Of a stretch of 64,000 bases of DNA, positions 41,211 to 51,607 are shown one piece after another. Both the position numbers and the translations under genes were made by a program. The stretch is from Chrysophaeum taylorii (Eukaryota > Sar > Pelagophyceae > Pelagomonadales > Pelagomonadaceae), in contig JAQMWT010000010.1 in NCBI GenBank assembly GCA_029834535.1, forward strand, positions 124,001 through 188,000, read 5' to 3'. A model generated the notes under the pieces. That model did not search any database. It was not told where the DNA came from and worked only from the letters and a program-made list of their open reading frames with translations. Position 1 is the first letter of the stretch. Each line of letters opens with the position of its first letter.

Positions 41211-42008
41211 TGATATGGGTCGCACTAACTTTAATAACCCTAATCCGTAGCCGTTGATTCTCGGCCGCTGGGTCCCTGGCGGCGCCCGGACGGTTAGGCT
41301 AGCGCCTGGCCGTCCTCCATAATCGCCTTGTCCAAGCGCCTTACCCCCAACCCACCCCACTCTCCTCTCCGCTCGACGCTCAATCTAAGCTGCTTTGATC
41401 AGTGCGCGCTCCGCCCTCTATAATCTTTGAGTTTGCTCCTAAGTCCTTGGCCGTTACAATCCTGAAACCCTGCACATCAAATTCTATCCGATGCTAGTTT
41501 CGTGTCTGTCGATGTCGCAAGCGTGGCTGACGTAGTTGCCGTGGATGCTCGGCGGCGTCTCCTCCTAAGCCCTCTTGGGTGCCAGCCACTGCTGCTTTCC
41601 GAACGCCTGCCTGTAATGCCCCTTCCCCCAAACAGCACCCAGCGCTTCCGGAGTCAGCTCCCACATGAAGCAGTCGACACTTGAAAATCCTCGTGATACC
41701 TATCCCTTGGTCTTAACGCGCTCCGTCTTCGACGCGCTGGTGCTCGAAATTAGGGCGACGGGAAGCGTACTCGTTCGTAAGGTCGGAGAATCGGCTCAAC
41801 GGCCAATTCGACATCGAGCTGCTAGCGCAGCTCGGCGACCTTCTCGACGTAGGCTTGGCCTGTAGCGAGACCGTCGGATGTCCCGTTCTCTACCGGCACC
41901 TGCGCCGGGCGATTGCCCTCAAAATCGTGCGCCTCTACACGTCATCGCTCTTGCTTACCCTTCACTCAAGGTCATCGCTCTCGCTTACCCTTGACTCAAG
42001 AACGGGAC
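41211..42008. other. Stretch without supported gene
   Basis: Short open frames only. A 28-bp direct duplication (TCATCGCTCT.GCTTACCCTT.ACTCAAG) lies just before the ALKBH7-like start, at 41,942-42,000. Upstream coding exons or an intron of the ALKBH7-like gene could be hidden here but were not identified. Confidence 0.35.
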
Positions 42009-42488
42009 ATGATTCGCGGGCTGCGAGTGTTCACCGAGATGATCTCGCAATGCGAACACGACGTGGTCGTGCGCGCCATCGACCTAAAATTCGGGAAACG
42101 ACGATACGAGAGGGACCACTGGGACGGTGTGATCACGAATTTCCGCGAAACGGAATTCCAAGCGTCTTTTCCGTGTTTTGAGCGCATAGAAGAACTGCTC
42201 CAAAGCCTCGGGGCCGGCAAGCTGCAGACGCCGCACGCCCTGGATCTCGCGCCCAACGGGCACATCGACCCCCACATCGACAGCGTCAAGTTTAGCGGGT
42301 CAACCGTTGCCGTGCTGTCGTTGGTGAACGCGGCAACCCTCCGACTCGGCCCGTCCGAGCTTAGAGTCGAACCGCGTTCTTTGTACGTGCTCCAGGACGA
42401 AGCGAGGTACGACCACGAGCATGCCATTCTCCCGGAAGGCCGCCGCCTCTCCCTCATCTTTCGGGACGAGGTCGCTTCGGAAAGATAA
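42009..42488 (+). CDS. ALKBH7: ALKBH7-like 2-oxoglutarate/Fe(II) dioxygenase
   Basis: 160 residues from ATG 42,009. FGKRRYERDHWDGVITNFRE matches the region of ALKBH7 before the jelly roll. GHIDPHIDSVKFSGSTVAVL carries the iron-binding HxD (PHID) and the ALKBH7-typical DS.KF.G. Then come RSLYVLQDEARYDHEHAIL with the distal His, and RRLSLIFRD with the 2-oxoglutarate-binding Arg. ALKBH7 is a mitochondrial AlkB homologue. The protein is shorter than animal ALKBH7 at the N-terminus. The frame extends 32 codons further upstream through a duplicated, non-conserved stretch, so a first exon with the targeting peptide may be missing. All catalytic residues are present. Confidence 0.8.
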   Translation: MIRGLRVFTEMISQCEHDVVVRAIDLKFGKRRYERDHWDGVITNFRETEFQASFPCFERIEELLQSLGAGKLQTPHALDLAPNGHIDPHIDSVKFSGSTVAVLSLVNAATLRLGPSELRVEPRSLYVLQDEARYDHEHAILPEGRRLSLIFRDEVASER

Positions 42489-42771
42489 GTCACGCGGAGT
42501 CGTCGAGAGGGGCGTTGTGTCTCTCGTAGGCCCTACTGATCATCTACTCCGGGCGGGCGCCAACTACACCGTGAATATTGTTTATTACTGTGGCAAGAAA
42601 ATCTCCCTAGGCACGAAGAGCCGGGATATTCTAAATATCCGGGGCGCGGTGTGCTCCTCCTGGTCACGATGGTTCGGTCACTTACGTACCGGGGGGGTTG
42701 AATGACCTCGATTCGCGGGGTAACGTACGTGTCGACGGCAAGAAAAACACGAAGAACCGCTCACGAGATAG

Positions 42772-42990
42772 ATGGTTGAAAACCAGCCTTCTCGGTTGTT
42801 CGAGTTCGATGCAACTGAGCCAACCTGGAGCTGGCTGTCGCGCAGAATCGTCGTACATTCACCTATCCATTCATAAACCCACCCGTGAGTCCCGAGGGCG
42901 TTCTTGTTCCATTTGTTCTCCTCGCTCTCGTCGTCCTTATCATTGTATTCATTGTCCGCCGACTCAAAGCGCCAGGAGCCGGGCTTGGTA
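42772..42990 (+). pseudogene. Possible small single-pass membrane protein, frameshifted
   Basis: ATG 42,772 opens a frame reading MVENQPSRLFEFDATEPTWS, WLSRR. A shift near 42,850 leads to TYPFINPPVSPEGVLVPF and VLLALVVLIIVFIVRRLKAP, a clear membrane segment with basic residues after it. Neither part is a complete ORF. It may be a small gene broken by one indel, or exons of one. Not recognised. Confidence 0.3.
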
Positions 42991-43187
42991 CCTTCGAAGG
43001 AAGATGAACGATCTGCCGACTCCTCGAGCCACGTCCAGCGACGCCATCGTCATCGTTCTTGACAAAATATTCACACCAGATCTTGAATCCGGCGACCTTC
43101 TTTGGAATTCACCGTCGAGATCGCCTCAATGACGCCGAGGCGCTTGGGCAGCAGCCAACTCCCAGGGCACCTCGAATCGCTTACCAA

Positions 43188-44960
43188 CTAACGCGTTACC
43201 GATCGTCGGAAGTTGTGAGCGATGATTCGGTCGTTGCCTCCGTTTCTTCTTCGACGCGCGTCGCTCCTCGGCGCGGCGCTCTTCAGCGCGCACGAGCCGC
43301 CGAGACTCGAGGTCGAGGCGCTGCGTCGTCGATTGGCGGTTACGGTCCGCGTCCCCGACACTAACGCCTCGGTCAAAAGTTCGCGGCGCTCCGACTTAAT
43401 GACGTCGTAAAGGTGCTTCAGGCACGATATGGCGGTGCCTTGGCGATGGTCGCGTCCTGCATGGATGTCTAAAACTCGGCTTGAGGTCCGTCCTCCTACC
43501 ACGCTCTGGCGTTCAAAGTTCGGCTCGAGCTCCGTCATCCACCACACCACGTAACTGGGCAAGTGCTCGAGGGCCATGTTGAGGCGCACATTGACGGTCG
43601 AGGTCTTCGAATTTTTGCCCGGCGGCGCGAGCGCGCCTTCGTCGTCGACGAGTGGCTTGACGTGCGTGGCATCGCGAGACTTGGAGGAGTCGGCGATCAG
43701 CCGCTCGAGCACCTTCTTGATGGCCTTGACGTGTCTGGCCTGGTGGATGGTGGCTTTCCGATGCGCATCGGCCTCCCCCATGTATTCCGTGCGACCGAGA
43801 CGAGCTGCCTCGACGACGGCCAGCCCGACGTCCGCACCCACATCGTCGGCTCGATTCTTCGCCGTCGCTGGCCTCGGTGTCGGAGACACTCTTCTGACGC
43901 TTCAGGGCATAAGTACCGGCGCCGCGACCGAAGACGCTGTCGCGAGCTGACATGAGACGACGCCGGACGCGGTTTCGACGTGCAGCATGTTGGAGAAAGA
44001 AAATCCCTGCGTAGTAATTTTGAGGGTGCCGAACTCGCCCTTAACCCAATTCGTGACGCGGCGCGAGCTCTCGCGTCATGTTGGCTGAGGCGATGTCGCC
44101 GTCGTCGACGTCGCGCATGGCCTGGCCGTTCTCGAAGGTCTGGATGTATCCCTGGAGCCAGGCTTTGATTAATTGGAGCATGGTCTTGGTTTCCAATTTC
44201 TCGTCTACGTGAAGTCGAACGTCGTAGAGACTCGCGCTCGCGGCCGCGACGTCGGAGACCTTCGTCCGACCCGTCGACAGACAGTCTGATCGACGCAGCC
44301 CGTGGTGCGAGAAACTTGGCATAGACCTCCACGGACACGTCGAACGGCTCGCACTCCCCTGTCGCCACGATCTGTGGGTCGTCCCAGCATAAGTCTCGAA
44401 TAACGAGCGCGCGCGTGCTCGTTGATTCCCACCATTTCGAGAATGGACCAGTCGCCGAGGTCGTGGGAAGCAGCGAACAAGCGGAAGGGTATAATGAGCT
44501 TGTCTTGGATGATGCTCCGGCCTAGTAAGGTGCCGATGACCTCGTTTGCGGTGAGCGTGATGAAGAGGTTAGACTGCGGCGCGTTCCTCCTCGAACCTCA
44601 ACGACCGCTCGGAGTCGCTCGACCTCCAGCTCCGTAGCCAAGGCCTCCTCGGCCGCGAAGGCGCCGGCGTGGGACATCTAAATCTCGTGCTCGGCAACGA
44701 CAGCGCGCCGCTGCTGCCTCCATCGGACACCTTGAGATTGATGATGATCTTGTCCTTCCGTGCTAACTGCTTCCGAGGTGATGGCGAGGACGGGCGCGTT
44801 GGTTGGTCCAAGTTGAAGCGGTCGTCGCACGCGGATCCGCGGCAACGTGCCTCTATGCGTGCCAAGGGACCATTGTTCTCCTTCTTTGCGCCCTTGCGAA
44901 CGCCGGCAAGGCCAACATTGACCACCGTCTAATCGACAACGTACTCGATGGCAAGCCAAA
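43188..44960 (-). pseudogene. Unidentified degraded coding region(s)
   Basis: Several overlapping minus-strand open parts (44925-44569, 44480-44205, 44322-44041, 43953-43513, 43889-43188) look like pieces of one or two genes shifted by indels: RLFAASHDLGDWSILEMVGI, FDVSVEVYAKF, KTMLQLIKAWLQGYIQTFEN, NVRLNMALEHLPSYVVWWMT. The segments are protein-like but not recognised, and no catalytic motif is visible. Neither a viral structural gene nor a mobile-element gene can be argued from this alone. Confidence 0.3.
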
Positions 44961-45349
44961 AGTCCTATCGGTGTCGTAACTCATCTTCTCAACTTGAGGT
45001 GCTAGGTCAGCGCACGCGAGTTTAGCTCACCAGACCACCTTTACGCTTCGCGTGTGCGAAGTCTCGCGCCTACAAGAGGGTGAGCAAACATTGAAGTCAA
45101 TGCTACCGTCGAGTTCCGTGATGTCCGTGATGCGCCCCAGATCGAGTGGCTCTCCAAAACGTCGTTCAAGCTTGGCAACGCAACAGACGCACTCTCTATC
45201 AACCGTTCTGTGCGGCTCCCACGCCTGACGGCTTTCAAGCGCACCCCCGTCGGATCCGCCGCGTCGGGAGCGTCGGTAGGCTGATCCCCGACGTGCACAG
45301 AAATTCCCATCTGAATGCGTTTTTTAAATGAGGGTTTTAAAAGCTCGAC

Positions 45350-45725
45350 AAGTGCAGGCCAGTAAGTTCGCCAGTAAGTTCACCTAGTCCCAATCTCTAA
45401 CCCCAGTAAGTTCACCGGTCCTAGTAAGTTCACCTAGTCCCAATCTCTAACCCCAGTAAGTTCGACGTAAACCCACTTACTCGTGCTCACTCGTGCTCAC
45501 ATCCACTCTCCCCTCTCCTTTGAACTCGTCGCTCTCACCCCCGCCAATCTAAGCTGCTTTGATCCGCGCACGCCGCTAACCTTTGAGTTTACTCTAAAAA
45601 CCCCAGTAAGTTCACTTGGTCCCAGTAAGTTCGCCTGGTCACTAATTTCACCTAGTCCCAATCTCTAACCTCCGTAAGTTCACCTGGTTCCAGTAAGTTC
45701 ACCTGGTCCCAGTAAGTTCACCTAC
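45350..45725. repeat. Minisatellite (AGTAAGTTCACCTGGTCCC type), long array
   Basis: Irregular array of CCAGTAAGTTCACCTGGTCC, CAATCTCTAACCC and CAGTAAGTTCG, interrupted at 45,470-45,600. Same family as 27,965-28,086. It directly follows, in sense orientation, the second Helitron helicase fragment. Confidence 0.85.
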
Positions 45726-45749
45726 AGTGCGCGTGTAGACGCCGGGAGG

Positions 45750-46310
45750 GGGCTTATCGGTATTGCGCAGCACGTGTGGGGTAGGGTGGAGTCGTCGACC
45801 CAGAAGAGGATGTCCTGGGGGTTGCCGATCGACAGAGAGCCACGTAGAGCTGGACGTGGCAGAAGACGGGCTTCGCCGAGAGGACGCCGACCTCGCGGGG
45901 GGTCTGGCCCTGGCTCTTGGTGATCGATCGTTTGGCGTCGGCGGGCCTTAAGGGATACAGGTTGGAGGAGCCTCGGTGACAACGAGACGATCGATCATGT
46001 ATCTGGTACCGTTGCAGTGGCCGTGCGACGGGTCGAGGTTGCGAAGACTTTAAGCTCGCGATCAAAGTCAGCATGCCGTTGGTTGTCAGGGAGTTGAAAA
46101 CTCGACTGTAAAGAGCGAGGCGTCGGCTTCCGACCCAACCTAGTCGGCCGAAAAGAACTCCGACGCCTCGTCTCCGGGAAAAAAGGCCGCGGTCATGCGC
46201 GCGTTGTCAGCATCGACAACATCGTTTCGACGGGGCGTGAGAATGGCGCGCTGAAAGAGCCGCCGCGGGTCGTGGAAACAGTCTGTCGCCGTAGACGGCT
46301 TGGAGGATCA
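45750..46310 (-). pseudogene. Helitron PIF1-like helicase, C-terminal part, copy 2
   Basis: Minus strand, homologous to 40.13-40.79 kb: LFQRAILTPRRNDVVDADNA, EASEFFSAD, RNLDPSHGHCNGTRYMIDRL, ITKSQGQTPREVGVL and the remains of SHGQLYVAL. The motif VI core KSQGQT is intact here, whereas copy 1 has KRQRQT. An internal stop and frameshifts mark a pseudogene. Confidence 0.8.
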
Positions 46311-46390
46311 CTGTCTGGCTCTCGCGTCTACCTGATCATTACTCTCGCGCCTACCTGATCCTTACCCTAAATCGAGGGACAGGAACCCCG

Positions 46391-46690
46391 CCCAGGCCGC
46401 CCGATCCCAGCAGGACGTCACCCTTCGTCGCACATACGTCCGGCGGCAGCATGCGTACGACCTACGGGCGGGGCCCGTCCTCTCTTCGCCTGCCCCACGA
46501 CTCGCGATGACCCGACTAGGTCCCGCGTACTTATCTCCGCCCGTCAGGCACATCCCTCATACCCCACAAACCCACCCACATCCTTCATGCTCCCCACACA
46601 CACCCCCCTCTTAGCAGTGGACATTTAAAGACAAACAAAGAGACAAACAGTCTAACAGACAGACAAACATCTGTCGATTAGTAGTAAGGA
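46391..46690 (+). repeat. Dispersed repeat R1, longest copy
   Basis: Includes GGCCGCCCGATCCCAGCAGG, CGTCGCACATACGTCCGGCG, GCATGCGTACGACCTACGGG, GCCTGCCCCACGACTCGCGA, the GGCACATCCCTCATACCCC core, CCCCCCTCTTAGCAG, and ends TTTAAAGACAAAC-(AGAC)n-ATCTGTCGATTAGTAGTAAG. It provides the reference for the shorter copies. Confidence 0.85.
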
Positions 46691-47300
46691 CTGCTATGAA
46701 GACGGAGGGGGGGGCGTGTGCGTGCTTGAAGGTTTTTAAAGGTCGACGTCCTGCAGAGAGGGGGGGTGCTGCGTGTGTGGGTTTCTCGACCTGCGTTCGA
46801 TAATGAAGCCTAGTTCCTAGTTTAAACCCGTCGCTCGTGCGTTCCGACTTCACGCAGTCAGCACAGCACGGTTCTACGGATACCAGCGGAGCTGAAATCA
46901 CAATATACCTCGACCTGTCTCCCTCATTTCCACCGAGCGCACGGAACACTGCGAACCGAGGAACTCACCGGATAGTTGATGCGTAAATCCTATGAGTTCC
47001 TCGGTCCCCGTCTTTTTTGAGACCAGCGTAGGGGTAGGTCCGCCCTGGCGCTTACGCACACGCATTCTTGAGGGTGGCGGAAAGCTTGATGAGGGAATAA
47101 GGCAAGAATTACTACATTCAAGGAAATGCAACCAAGACACGCTGAGAACCACAACAGCTGGGAGTCTTGGGCAGATGAGCCTCGGGGAGCAGGACCTCCG
47201 TAAACGGAACCAACGAAACGAGCTCAAGGGCTCCGGCTATTGTATATACCGAAAAAGTAGAAGTTCACTATTACCTGAGCAAAAGAAAGAGTGCACGTTA
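46691..47300. other. Stretch without supported gene
   Basis: Open frames on both strands up to ~110 codons lack protein-like signals. A degenerate R1-like piece (TTTTAAAGGTCGACGTCCTG) lies near 46,735. Nothing else recognised. Confidence 0.35.
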
Positions 47301-47310
47301 CGAACACACT

Positions 47311-47380
47311 CTCAGAAACGGGAATCGAACCCGTGGCAAGCCGATGGCAACGGCTTATGTTGCCACTACACCATTCTGAG
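47311..47380 (-). tRNA. tRNA-Gly(GCC), copy 1
   Basis: Minus strand. Acceptor CTCAGAA/TTCTGAG. D arm GTGT-AGTGGCAAC-ACAT. Anticodon stem AGCCG/CGGCT with loop TTGCCAT, giving GCC. T arm ACGGG-TTCGATT-CCCGT. All stems pair and no intron is present. Confidence 0.9.
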
Positions 47381-47422
47381 GTTAAAGGTTGCAACTTCCT
47401 ACATTCGCTTCATTTCATAGCT

Positions 47423-47492
47423 CTCAGAAACGGGAATCGAACCCGTGGCAAGCCGATGGCAACGGCTTATGTTACCACTACACCATTCTGAG
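47423..47492 (-). tRNA. tRNA-Gly(GCC), copy 2
   Basis: Identical to copy 1 except for GGTAAC instead of GGCAAC in the D loop. GGT there is the more canonical form. Lies 42 bp to the right of copy 1, same strand. Confidence 0.9.
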
Positions 47493-47832
47493 CTTTAAGA
47501 TTCTGAGCTACTCTTACGGCCGCATTTATCGCGCATAGGATTCGAGCAAGCACCCGTACGTCGACCTCCAACCTCGTTGTTGCGCGCATTGTCAACCGAC
47601 AGCTTCACTTTTTGCCATTTTGAATGGAAAAATATGAATATAAATAAAAAACAATGTTTCAAACTGATACAACGGAAAATGCATCATGTTGTCGCGCGGT
47701 GCGACACGATCGAAAATGAGCTTTCGCCACTGGTGGGTCCACATGAAAATGACCCCTATCTTGCCAGGCGCACACCGGACACCACAAGCCACGCGCGAGG
47801 TCGCCGACACGATCAAGGAGACCTGTGACCAG

Positions 47833-48713
47833 CTAACACTCCGAGCTGGACGAATTTCGTCGGGCTGGCTCGACGATAGGATGCCAACGACGCAAAAAGT
47901 TACTCAGCGTGTGGGAAGCTCCAGATTGTGCTAGCCACGAGAAGAGTTGCCGCCGGATTAAAGGAGCCGGCCGCTGGGTTGAGGGAGTTCCAGTGGGCGA
48001 CGGAAACGCCTGCTGCGCGAGGGCGAACTTCGAGATGATGGTCGACCTAGTTGGCTTCAGCGCGTCGTCGATGTCGACGGCGTCCGCAGGCCCAGTTACC
48101 GCCGCCAGTGATTTCGACGTCGACAGGGGCGGCCGCGTAGCACTCGGCTCTGCAGTTATACTTCCCGCGGGGCTTCTTCTTCGAGTCAAACTAGGTCTTG
48201 CGCCTGATGAGGCAGCTGGCGTCGCAAGCCTCTGTACATCGGAAGATCCTCGCAGATGCAGCCCTTCTTGCGTCGCGTCCTTGGAGCAAGGAGCTCCGTG
48301 TTGGCCGCGTCCTGCTTGGCTCGTTTCTGGGCACGGGTCTCGGCGCGCTGGCGCTTGGCCCCGTCCTCCTCTGGGCGCGGGCAGCCTCCTAACCTCTGCG
48401 CTCGACCAGGAGGACGGAGAGCTTGGCCGAACAATGCCCGTCCGTGGTCCGGGATGTGGTCTTCCGAGTCTGATTCGCCACCGACAAGATACCCTCCTCC
48501 TTGGGGTACACCTCCCGCCCAAACTGCCGCTTGGTGATGATGCTTAGGACTTGCTCTCTCGAGCTTGGACTTAACGTACTCGGTCGTATCCTTCGGCACG
48601 TTCACCTGCGACAGAATGGCCAGGTCGATTTCGTCCGTCTCCAACCGGCGCAGCGAGTGCACTATGAACTTGGACCGATCGACGTTGAGACGGAAACGCC
48701 GTTCCCCCACCAA
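47833..48713 (-). pseudogene. Unidentified degraded ORF
   Basis: Minus strand. The part 48713-48186 reads DRSKFIVHSLRRLETDEIDL, AILSQVNVPKDTTEYVKSKL and later a basic stretch (KRQRAETRAQKRAKQD). It continues in another frame (to 47,833) with STIISKFALAQQAFPSPTG. The pieces are protein-like but show no known motif. A shift near 48.2 kb separates them. Confidence 0.3.
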
Positions 48714-48954
48714 TTCCCCTCATGATGATACCCCTATTTCGAACATCTTGCCTTGTACTTGGAGTTATTTTAGTTTCCCGCTAGGTTTCTCCCGTTGCTT
48801 TTTCTTTGAGTATTATTATCCACTCGAGACTTCCCTTGCCTGCATACCCTAGCATATTTTGCTGGGCTTTCCTGAAATCTCTTTACTCTTGCTTTTTCGT
48901 CTCTAAGTAAACTAACGGATGAGGCAATTGCAAGGGGACATAAAAGATGTGCCC

Positions 48955-49100
48955 GAGGTGTGAAGATGGGCATGCGGGGCCTAGTCGGGGTCATCGCCGA
49001 GAAAGACCGCGGGGAGGCGAAGAGAGGACGGGCCCCGCCCGTAGGTCGTACGCATATGCTGCCGCCGGACGTATGTGCGGCGACGAAGTGCGACGTCCTG
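48955..49100 (-). repeat. R1, left-hand part only
   Basis: The minus strand carries the GC-rich left part of R1 (GACGTATGTGCGGCGACGAA on plus; GGCGGGGCCCGTCCTCTCTTC, GGCGATGACCCCGACTAGG on minus) without the (GACA)n end. Confidence 0.75.
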
Positions 49101-49199
49101 CTGGGCGCGGGCGGCCTGGGTGGGGCTGCCCGAGGCGGCGAGGGCACGGCGCGTCCGGCCCAATGCGTTGGCGACCCCCCACCCGCGGTAGATGCGGCG

Positions 49200-49951
49200 A
49201 GTTTGGGCCCCGCCTTGGCCTCCGTGAAGTTGGCACAGCCCATTTCGACCAAGGTTCGTAGAGTTGCTCTGTATTGAGTATGGTGAGGATGTCCGGGACG
49301 ACGTGGCGTTGGGCGAGATTGCCTTCGTGATACCGGTCGTAGAGGCGCGTGCGAACGGCAGGGGCGCCGACGTCAGCAGAGATGCCGAAAACCTCCGAGG
49401 ATATACAGGGCGGGGATGCCGGCCTGTTTGACGATGGAGAGGACGCGTTCGAGGAGTAAGCCGTCGTGCCAGGTGGTGGTCCGCGCTCCTCCGCGGTTGC
49501 GAAGGTCGAGGTGCGCGAGAAGCGCCTTTGCGCGGGCTTCGTCGAGAACGACATCAGCGCCCAGAATGCGAGTGCCCGCGAGGCCCGAACAAGCTGGAGA
49601 GGGGTAGCCAACGTATTGGGCACACATCTCGGCCCAGCAGCGGTTGGGAATTTGAGGGGAGGAGCTGGGCCACGAGCTGATGAACGTAGGCTCCCCGACG
49701 AGAGCATCGTTTCGTGAAGACGACCACGGGTCGCTGGAGTGCAGTTGGGCCGAGCTACTTCCTTCGCGCTGGGAGGTTAGAGCACGCTGGAGCTGGGGTA
49801 TGAGCACGGGTCTCGAGACGGTAGGGTCAACGAGGACCCCCCTTGGAGACAAAAAAACTCGCGGTTGAGAGGACCGTCGACGACACGAACGTACGCGGGG
49901 TCGCTGGAACAAGCGCCGCCGCCGTGGGAAGCCACGTTCTACAGAGATCAA
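49200..49951 (-). pseudogene. Unidentified degraded ORF, perhaps of a mobile element
   Basis: Minus frames read GTRILGADVVLDEARAKALL, TWHDGLLLERVLSIVKQAGI, then (shifted) TRLYDRYHEGNLAQRHVVPD. The composition is protein-like and interrupted by frame changes. Not identified. It borders an R1 piece on its left. Confidence 0.25.
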
Positions 49952-50275
49952 CGCGAAGTACTACGTCCCACGCAGTCGCGAGTGCTCGCGCCAGACGGCA
50001 ACCGGATGCAAGGAGGTGGTGCCAACGGCGCAACTCGTTACCCGCGCGAAAAGAGGTGGCACCCAGGAAGGACGACCGAGGCGAGGCGGGGGAGGTAGCC
50101 AGGGACCTCGAGTAGGATCGCCAAGATCGACGAGGTGTGGGAGGGGCCGCCGTGTCAACAAAGGCGGTGGGGCTGAGGTCGGAGCAGGAGCGAATGCCGC
50201 CGCCACCCCCCTTTCGAGCAGCAAGGTTTAGGCGTTGAAGTTCAAGTAGAGGGTCTAGTGTGGTGGTGAGCAGAT
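49952..50275. other. 5' flank of the aminotransferase gene
   Basis: No supported gene. Contains the promoter region of the plus-strand aminotransferase by position; no core-promoter motif recognised. Confidence 0.3.
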
Positions 50276-51607
50276 ATGATGTGGTGGTGGTATTGGGTAA
50301 TAATCGTGGTCGCGTCCCTATGCTGCGTGGGGGCGGCGGTGGTCCTTGGAGGACGCAAAGAGGAGAAGGAGTTTAGCGTGGGCGAGTCGACGATCCGGCG
50401 CATGACGCGGCTCGCGATAGAGCACGGCGCCGTGAACTTGAGTCAAGGGTTCCCGAACGAAGCGCCGCCGGAGGCGCTGGCGACGTATGGCGCTGGCGCG
50501 TTGCTCGCCGGGGAGTCCGAAGCGACGGCGGTCGAGGCCGCTCGAAAGCTACCGAAACGAGGCGACCCGCGCGACGCGCTAAATCAGTACAGCTTTCCGT
50601 TTGGCGCGGGCTGTTTGAGAAGGGCCGTGAGCGGTTACTACGAACGAGTATGGGGCCAGCGCTGGGAGCCCGAGACCGAGATAACGGTGGTGCTGGGGGC
50701 GACCGAGGGCTTCGCCGCGACTATCCGCGCGTTGACCAAGCCGAAGGACGTCGTCGCGTTCTTCGAACCGTTCCACGAGCTCTACCCGTCGCAGGTCGCA
50801 CTATTTTACTGCGAAGCGCGCGCGGTGACGCTCGAGCCGCGCGCGGACGGGTGGCGGTTCGATCCCCGAAAGCTCGACGCCGCGCTCCGAGGGGCGCGGT
50901 TGCTGCTCTACAACTCGCCGCACAATCCGACGGGGCACGCGTTCGACGAGAACGAGAGAGCTATAGTCGCGAGGCTGTGCGCCAAGCACGGCGTCACCGT
51001 CGTCACCGACGACATCTACGAGCACGTCGTGTTTCGGCGACCCCACGTCCCGCTCTCGACCATCGTCCCGCGCCAAAGCCTGGTGGTCGTCGACTCCATC
51101 TCCAAGACCTGCAAGGCGACGGGCTGGCGAGTAGGCTGGGTGTTGGCCGACGAGAAAAATACCGCCAAGATCAGGGCGGTTCACGACCAGCTCGTCGCCT
51201 GCGGGCCGACTCCACTCCAGGTCGGGGTCGCAAAGTACCTTGAAGAAGTCACCGCCGCCGCCTTGAACGAGATCGCGGACGACTACGCGCCCAAGAGAGA
51301 CTGCCTCGTCGCCGCGCTTCGTCGCGTGGGCTTTGACACCGGTCCCCCGGTCGACGGGGCCTACTACGTCTTTGCCTCGTACGACAACGTCAAACCCATC
51401 AAGAACATGTCCCCCCTAGACGCGGCCATGTACCTCACCGCGCGAATCAAGGTCGCTTGCGTCCCGGGAGACAACTTCTACCTTCCCCGCTCCAAGAAGA
51501 TCCACGGCCGCCGCCTCCGCTTCGCCTTCGTGCGCAGCCTCGACGTCATTCAACAAGCGGCGCACAATCTCCTAAAGCTTGTCGACGACGACCACCGCGA
51601 CTCGTGA
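50276..51607 (+). CDS. PLP-dependent class I/II aminotransferase with N-terminal membrane anchor
   Basis: 443 residues, single exon, intact. The N-terminus MMWWWYWVIIVVASLCCVGA is a signal anchor or signal peptide. The fold-type I aminotransferase follows: VNLSQGFPNEAPPEAL, NQYSFPFGAGCLRRAVSGYY, VVLGATEGF, the substrate/cofactor loop YNSPHNPTG, VVTDDIYEHVVF (Asp and Tyr contacting PLP), SISKTCKATGWRVGW with the Schiff-base Lys, and RLRFAFVRS with the carboxylate-binding Arg. Best fits are the kynurenine-oxoglutarate transaminase/cysteine-S-conjugate lyase and methionine aminotransferase group. It catalyses amino-group transfer to a 2-oxo acid; the substrate cannot be fixed from sequence. The leader points to the endomembrane system or, less likely, an organelle. 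Confidence 0.85.
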   Translation: MMWWWYWVIIVVASLCCVGAAVVLGGRKEEKEFSVGESTIRRMTRLAIEHGAVNLSQGFPNEAPPEALATYGAGALLAGESEATAVEAARKLPKRGDPRDALNQYSFPFGAGCLRRAVSGYYERVWGQRWEPETEITVVLGATEGFAATIRALTKPKDVVAFFEPFHELYPSQVALFYCEARAVTLEPRADGWRFDPRKLDAALRGARLLLYNSPHNPTGHAFDENERAIVARLCAKHGVTVVTDDIYEHVVFRRPHVPLSTIVPRQSLVVVDSISKTCKATGWRVGWVLADEKNTAKIRAVHDQLVACGPTPLQVGVAKYLEEVTAAALNEIADDYAPKRDCLVAALRRVGFDTGPPVDGAYYVFASYDNVKPIKNMSPLDAAMYLTARIKVACVPGDNFYLPRSKKIHGRRLRFAFVRSLDVIQQAAHNLLKLVDDDHRDS

